DNA from: Chitinophagaceae bacterium
Lineage (GTDB): Bacteria > Bacteroidota > Bacteroidia > Chitinophagales > Chitinophagaceae
DNA: 8,579 bases
Assembly: GCA_947442905.1 (NCBI GenBank)
Contig: CANEWV010000050.1
Coordinates: forward strand, 1 to 8,579
Direction of reading: 5' to 3'
Shown: one piece after another, positions 6,749-8,579 of the stretch
Numbering within the stretch: the stretch's first letter is position 1
How the letters are laid out: each line of letters starts with the position of its first letter
The notes under the pieces: generated by a model
Seen by the model: the letters and a program-made list of their open reading frames with translations, nothing else
Databases searched by the model: none
What the model was told of the DNA's origin: nothing
Position numbers and translations under genes: made by a program

Positions 6749-7386
6749 GTAACGTGTAAAATAAATTTTTCGTGAAAATAAGGCTCTGCAAATAAGCGGT
6801 ACACCGGAACCATTTTAGGCCTTAATAAACTTTCAAAAATTTCTTGTGCAAGGTCGCCACCTTTTAAACAAATAAGTCCATTCGGGATTTCTTGTTTGTG
6901 TCCCTTTTTTAAAAGGGGTCCCGCCCACCCCCACAAATCTTTTAAGGGTGCAACGGCTCTGGAAACGGCAAAGTCAAATTTCCTGTTTTTTATTTCTTCG
7001 GCCCGGCAGTGTTGTGTGGTTACATTGGTGAGGCCAACGCCTTCTGCAACAGCTTCCACTACTTTTAATTTTTTAGCAATACTATCTACTAAATGAAACT
7101 TTACTTCTGGAAAAAATATGGCTAATGGAATGCCCGGAAATCCGCCACCACAGCCAATATCAATCACTTCGGTACCCGGTTCAAAATTAGCCATTGCTGC
7201 AATACTAAGGGAGTGGAGTACGTGGTGTAAATAAATGCTTTCAATGTCTTTACGGGATACCACATTGATTTTACTATTCCAATCTTTGTATAGTTCCTCT
7301 AAGCCCGCAAACTGTGCCGTTTGTTTTGGCGTAAAGTCACTAAAGTACTTTTCAATTAATCCCAATTTTTCCGGGGTGCTTTCCAT
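6742..7386 (-). CDS. rsmG: 16S rRNA (guanine-527-N7)-methyltransferase RsmG (GidB)
   Basis: RsmG methylates N7 of G527 in 16S rRNA (E. coli numbering), using S-adenosylmethionine, in the 530 loop of the 30S subunit. Loss in other bacteria gives low-level streptomycin resistance. The 214 residues match the family length. Visible motifs are LYKDWNSKINVVSRKD (32-47), the SAM-binding loop VIDIGCGGGFPGIPLAI (74-90), the acidic residue after the second strand (Asp101 in HLVDS), the family hallmark VSRAVAPL (141-148) and LKGG (174-177). The start at 7386 lies inside the end of the upstream glycosyltransferase gene (31-bp overlap, different frame), so the two are probably translated from one mRNA. 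No other Met is available near the N-terminus. The stop faces the YkgJ stop 2 bp away. Confidence 0.96.
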   Translation of the reverse strand: MESTPEKLGLIEKYFSDFTPKQTAQFAGLEELYKDWNSKINVVSRKDIESIYLHHVLHSLSIAAMANFEPGTEVIDIGCGGGFPGIPLAIFFPEVKFHLVDSIAKKLKVVEAVAEGVGLTNVTTQHCRAEEIKNRKFDFAVSRAVAPLKDLWGWAGPLLKKGHKQEIPNGLICLKGGDLAQEIFESLLRPKMVPVYRLFAEPYFHEKFILHVTK

Positions 7387-8480
7387 ATGGCGGGTAAGGT
7401 AAATAAGTAATAAAAAAACATAAAAATATCAAACACAATGAATAGCGGCCAGAGGTCTAGTTCGTTTAACTTTTTCATCCCTTTATAAAATACAAAGGCT
7501 TGAATTAAAAAACGAACACCAAATACAGCAAGGCTCAACCACCAGCTGTAAAAAATAATAGAAACAATAAGTAGTGGATATAATAAAAATTGTGAACTGC
7601 TATAAAGGCCTAATAAAAATTTGTGGCCCGGCTTATAATAACGGCTGGTGGTGTAGTGTCTATACTTTTGCGCCATCCACTCGTTCCACGTAGATTTTGG
7701 CTCACTTAAAGTGTGCGTTTCTGGGTCAATACAAACAGCGGTATTGCGCGCTGTGGCTACCTGATTGATAAATAAATCATCATCACCGCTAGGCACCTGA
7801 TTGATAGAAGAGAATCCTTTGTTGCGTAAAAAAACTTGTTTTTTATAACTCAGGTTTCTGCCCACACCCATATAAGGGTTGCCGCTTAGGGCATAGGTTA
7901 GATATTGTAGCGCTGTGTGAAAAGTTTCAAAACGAATGAGTTTATTTAAAAAACCAGGCTTTTTTCGGTAAGCGCCATAGCCTAGTACAATTTCAATATT
8001 GTCAGTGTATGCTGCTTGCATTTTTTTAATCCAGTGTTCCGATGCTGGAATACAATCTGCATCTGTAAGTAAAACAATTTCATACTTAGCACTTTTAATA
8101 CCCATCGAAAGAGGAAACTTTTTTCCTGCAATCATTTTTGCTTCCTGTGTTAATAAAACATGGTTGATGTTTTTAAATGCTTTTTTAAATTCATCAATTA
8201 AGTATTTGGTATCGTCGGTAGAATTGTCATTTACGAGTACTACTTCGAATGTGCTTTTATAATCTTGTACCAAAACGGCTGGCAAAGTTTGTACCAAATT
8301 GTGCGCTTCGTCTCTTGCACAAATCACCACTGATATTGCATGTTCCATTTGCTCCGTGGGTGTAACCTGCTTATAAAAAGCCAAACGAATAAAAAAGTAG
8401 AGGTAATAAAAGAGTTGAATGGCTACTACCGAACAAAAAATATAGAAAATGAGGGTCCAAATGATGGGAGCTATGTTCAT
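7356..8480 (-). CDS. Membrane-bound family 2 (GT-A) glycosyltransferase
   Basis: This 374-residue enzyme has one N-terminal membrane helix (about 6-33), a cytoplasmic GT-A domain and three predicted C-terminal helices (about 287-311, 313-332 and 344-363). Processive-type GT2 motifs are present: ISVVICARDEAHNL (49-62), VLVNDNSTDD (81-90), the metal-binding DAD at 140-142 in LLTDADC, GDDD at 232-235 (the usual ED acid-base position) and QKYRHY at 271-276 in place of Q/RxxRW. It should transfer a sugar from a nucleotide donor to a membrane or envelope glycan, but donor and acceptor cannot be told. It resembles polysaccharide or lipid glycosyltransferases found singly in Bacteroidota. The 3' end overlaps rsmG by 31 bp. 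The start at 8480 is 5 nt from a TATTTTTG promoter core, and tgt diverges from the same 38-bp gap. Confidence 0.93.
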   Translation of the reverse strand: MNIAPIIWTLIFYIFCSVVAIQLFYYLYFFIRLAFYKQVTPTEQMEHAISVVICARDEAHNLVQTLPAVLVQDYKSTFEVVLVNDNSTDDTKYLIDEFKKAFKNINHVLLTQEAKMIAGKKFPLSMGIKSAKYEIVLLTDADCIPASEHWIKKMQAAYTDNIEIVLGYGAYRKKPGFLNKLIRFETFHTALQYLTYALSGNPYMGVGRNLSYKKQVFLRNKGFSSINQVPSGDDDLFINQVATARNTAVCIDPETHTLSEPKSTWNEWMAQKYRHYTTSRYYKPGHKFLLGLYSSSQFLLYPLLIVSIIFYSWWLSLAVFGVRFLIQAFVFYKGMKKLNELDLWPLFIVFDIFMFFYYLFTLPAIWKAPRKNWD

Positions 8481-8482
8481 GA

Positions 8483-8505
8483 GCGCAAAAATAGTGGTTT
8501 TGTGC
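8483..8505. repeat. Imperfect dyad between divergent glycosyltransferase and tgt promoter cores
   Basis: GCGCAAAA (8483-8490) and TTTTGTGC (8498-8505) form eight base pairs including one G-T, around the 7-nt centre ATAGTGG. The left arm overlaps the glycosyltransferase -7 core, and the right arm abuts the tgt -7 core at 8506. Its position would suit a shared operator, but it may be a by-product of two facing TTTTG cores. Confidence 0.4.
8486..8493 (-). promoter_or_regulatory. Bacteroidota -7 promoter core (TATTTTTG) for the glycosyltransferase-rsmG unit
   Basis: The minus strand reads TATTTTTG, a full TAnnTTTG match, ending 5 nt (CGCTC) before the glycosyltransferase ATG at 8480. With the usual core-to-start distance, transcription would begin at about the A of the ATG. 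No -33 TTTG lies at the expected distance. The core overlaps an imperfect dyad at 8483-8505. Confidence 0.5.
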
Positions 8506-8513
8506 TACTTTTG
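8506..8513 (+). promoter_or_regulatory. Bacteroidota -7 promoter core (TACTTTTG) for tgt
   Basis: TACTTTTG is a full TAnnTTTG match ending 5 nt (TAGTC) before the ATG at 8519. The spacing mirrors that of the divergent glycosyltransferase promoter and implies a leaderless or nearly leaderless transcript. No -33 TTTG is found 17-23 nt upstream. Confidence 0.5.
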
Positions 8514-8518
8514 TAGTC

Positions 8519-8579
8519 ATGGCTGCACTTACCTTTCAACTTCAAAATACCGCTACTGGCACAGGCGCAAGAGCGGGTG
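8519..8579 (+). CDS. tgt: Probable tRNA-guanine transglycosylase Tgt, first 20 codons only
   Basis: An open frame starts at ATG 8519 and runs off the window. It reads MAALTFQLQNTATG then TGARAG. The pattern 'F-x-L-x-x-T-x-x-x-x-x-ARAG' matches the N-terminus of Bacteroidota Tgt proteins, which typically begin F-x-L-x-x-T/D followed by KARAG. Tgt swaps guanine 34 for a queuine precursor in GUN-anticodon tRNAs. The TACTTTTG core just upstream supports a real gene start. Only 20 residues are visible, and no catalytic residue is reached, so the product is a likely call rather than a proven one. Confidence 0.55.
   Translation, partial: MAALTFQLQNTATGTGARAG

Noticed and set aside
6896..7096. 66-codon plus-strand frame within rsmG
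   Set aside because: Antisense shadow of the SAM-domain coding region.
7999..8262. 87-codon plus-strand frame within the glycosyltransferase
   Set aside because: Antisense to the GT-A core motifs, with no support of its own.

Overview
This window looks like ordinary chromosomal housekeeping DNA from a member of the Bacteroidota, most likely near the Chitinophagaceae/Sphingobacteriia. Three things point there: AT-rich, A/T-heavy coding sequence, start codons without Shine-Dalgarno sequences, and several TAnnTTTG promoter cores, the -7 element of the Bacteroidota primary sigma factor. The best example is TACCTTTG upstream of gcvP. The species call is inference; no rRNA gene or other taxonomic marker is present.

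Layout, left to right. (1) 1-550, minus: the N-terminal part of a Nif3/DUF34 dinuclear-metal protein, cut by the window edge. (2) 600-2785, plus: a class IV PLP aminotransferase/lyase whose stop overlaps the start of a class I DNA photolyase (ATGA). (3) 2790-6116, minus: a gcvP (glycine decarboxylase P-protein) to FKBP prolyl isomerase transcription unit, driven from a promoter in the 140-bp gap 6117-6256. (4) 6257-6739, plus: a YkgJ-type cysteine-cluster protein. (5) 6742-8480, minus: a family 2 membrane glycosyltransferase followed by rsmG, overlapping by 31 bp. (6) 8519 to the edge, plus: the first 20 codons of a probable tgt (tRNA-guanine transglycosylase).

The region is very compact. The two convergent junctions leave 4 bp and 2 bp between stop codons. 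The three divergent junctions are 49, 140 and 38 bp, measured between start codons, and must hold all the promoters. The longest non-coding stretch is the 140 bp before gcvP and ykgJ. It holds a promoter core in each direction and a perfect 10-bp inverted repeat around the gcvP core.

The genes do not form one obvious pathway, but there is a loose one-carbon/folate thread. The class IV enzyme could be an aminodeoxychorismate lyase (PABA for folate), the photolyase may use a folate antenna, and the glycine cleavage system charges tetrahydrofolate. I found no mobile element, CRISPR array, tRNA or rRNA gene, defence island or clearly novel system. The most interesting signals are the promoter cores lying only 4-5 nt from start codons (possible leaderless mRNAs), the two inverted repeats in the divergent control regions, the apparently insert-free Nif3 protein, and an Asp where class IV enzymes usually have the PLP-binding Glu.
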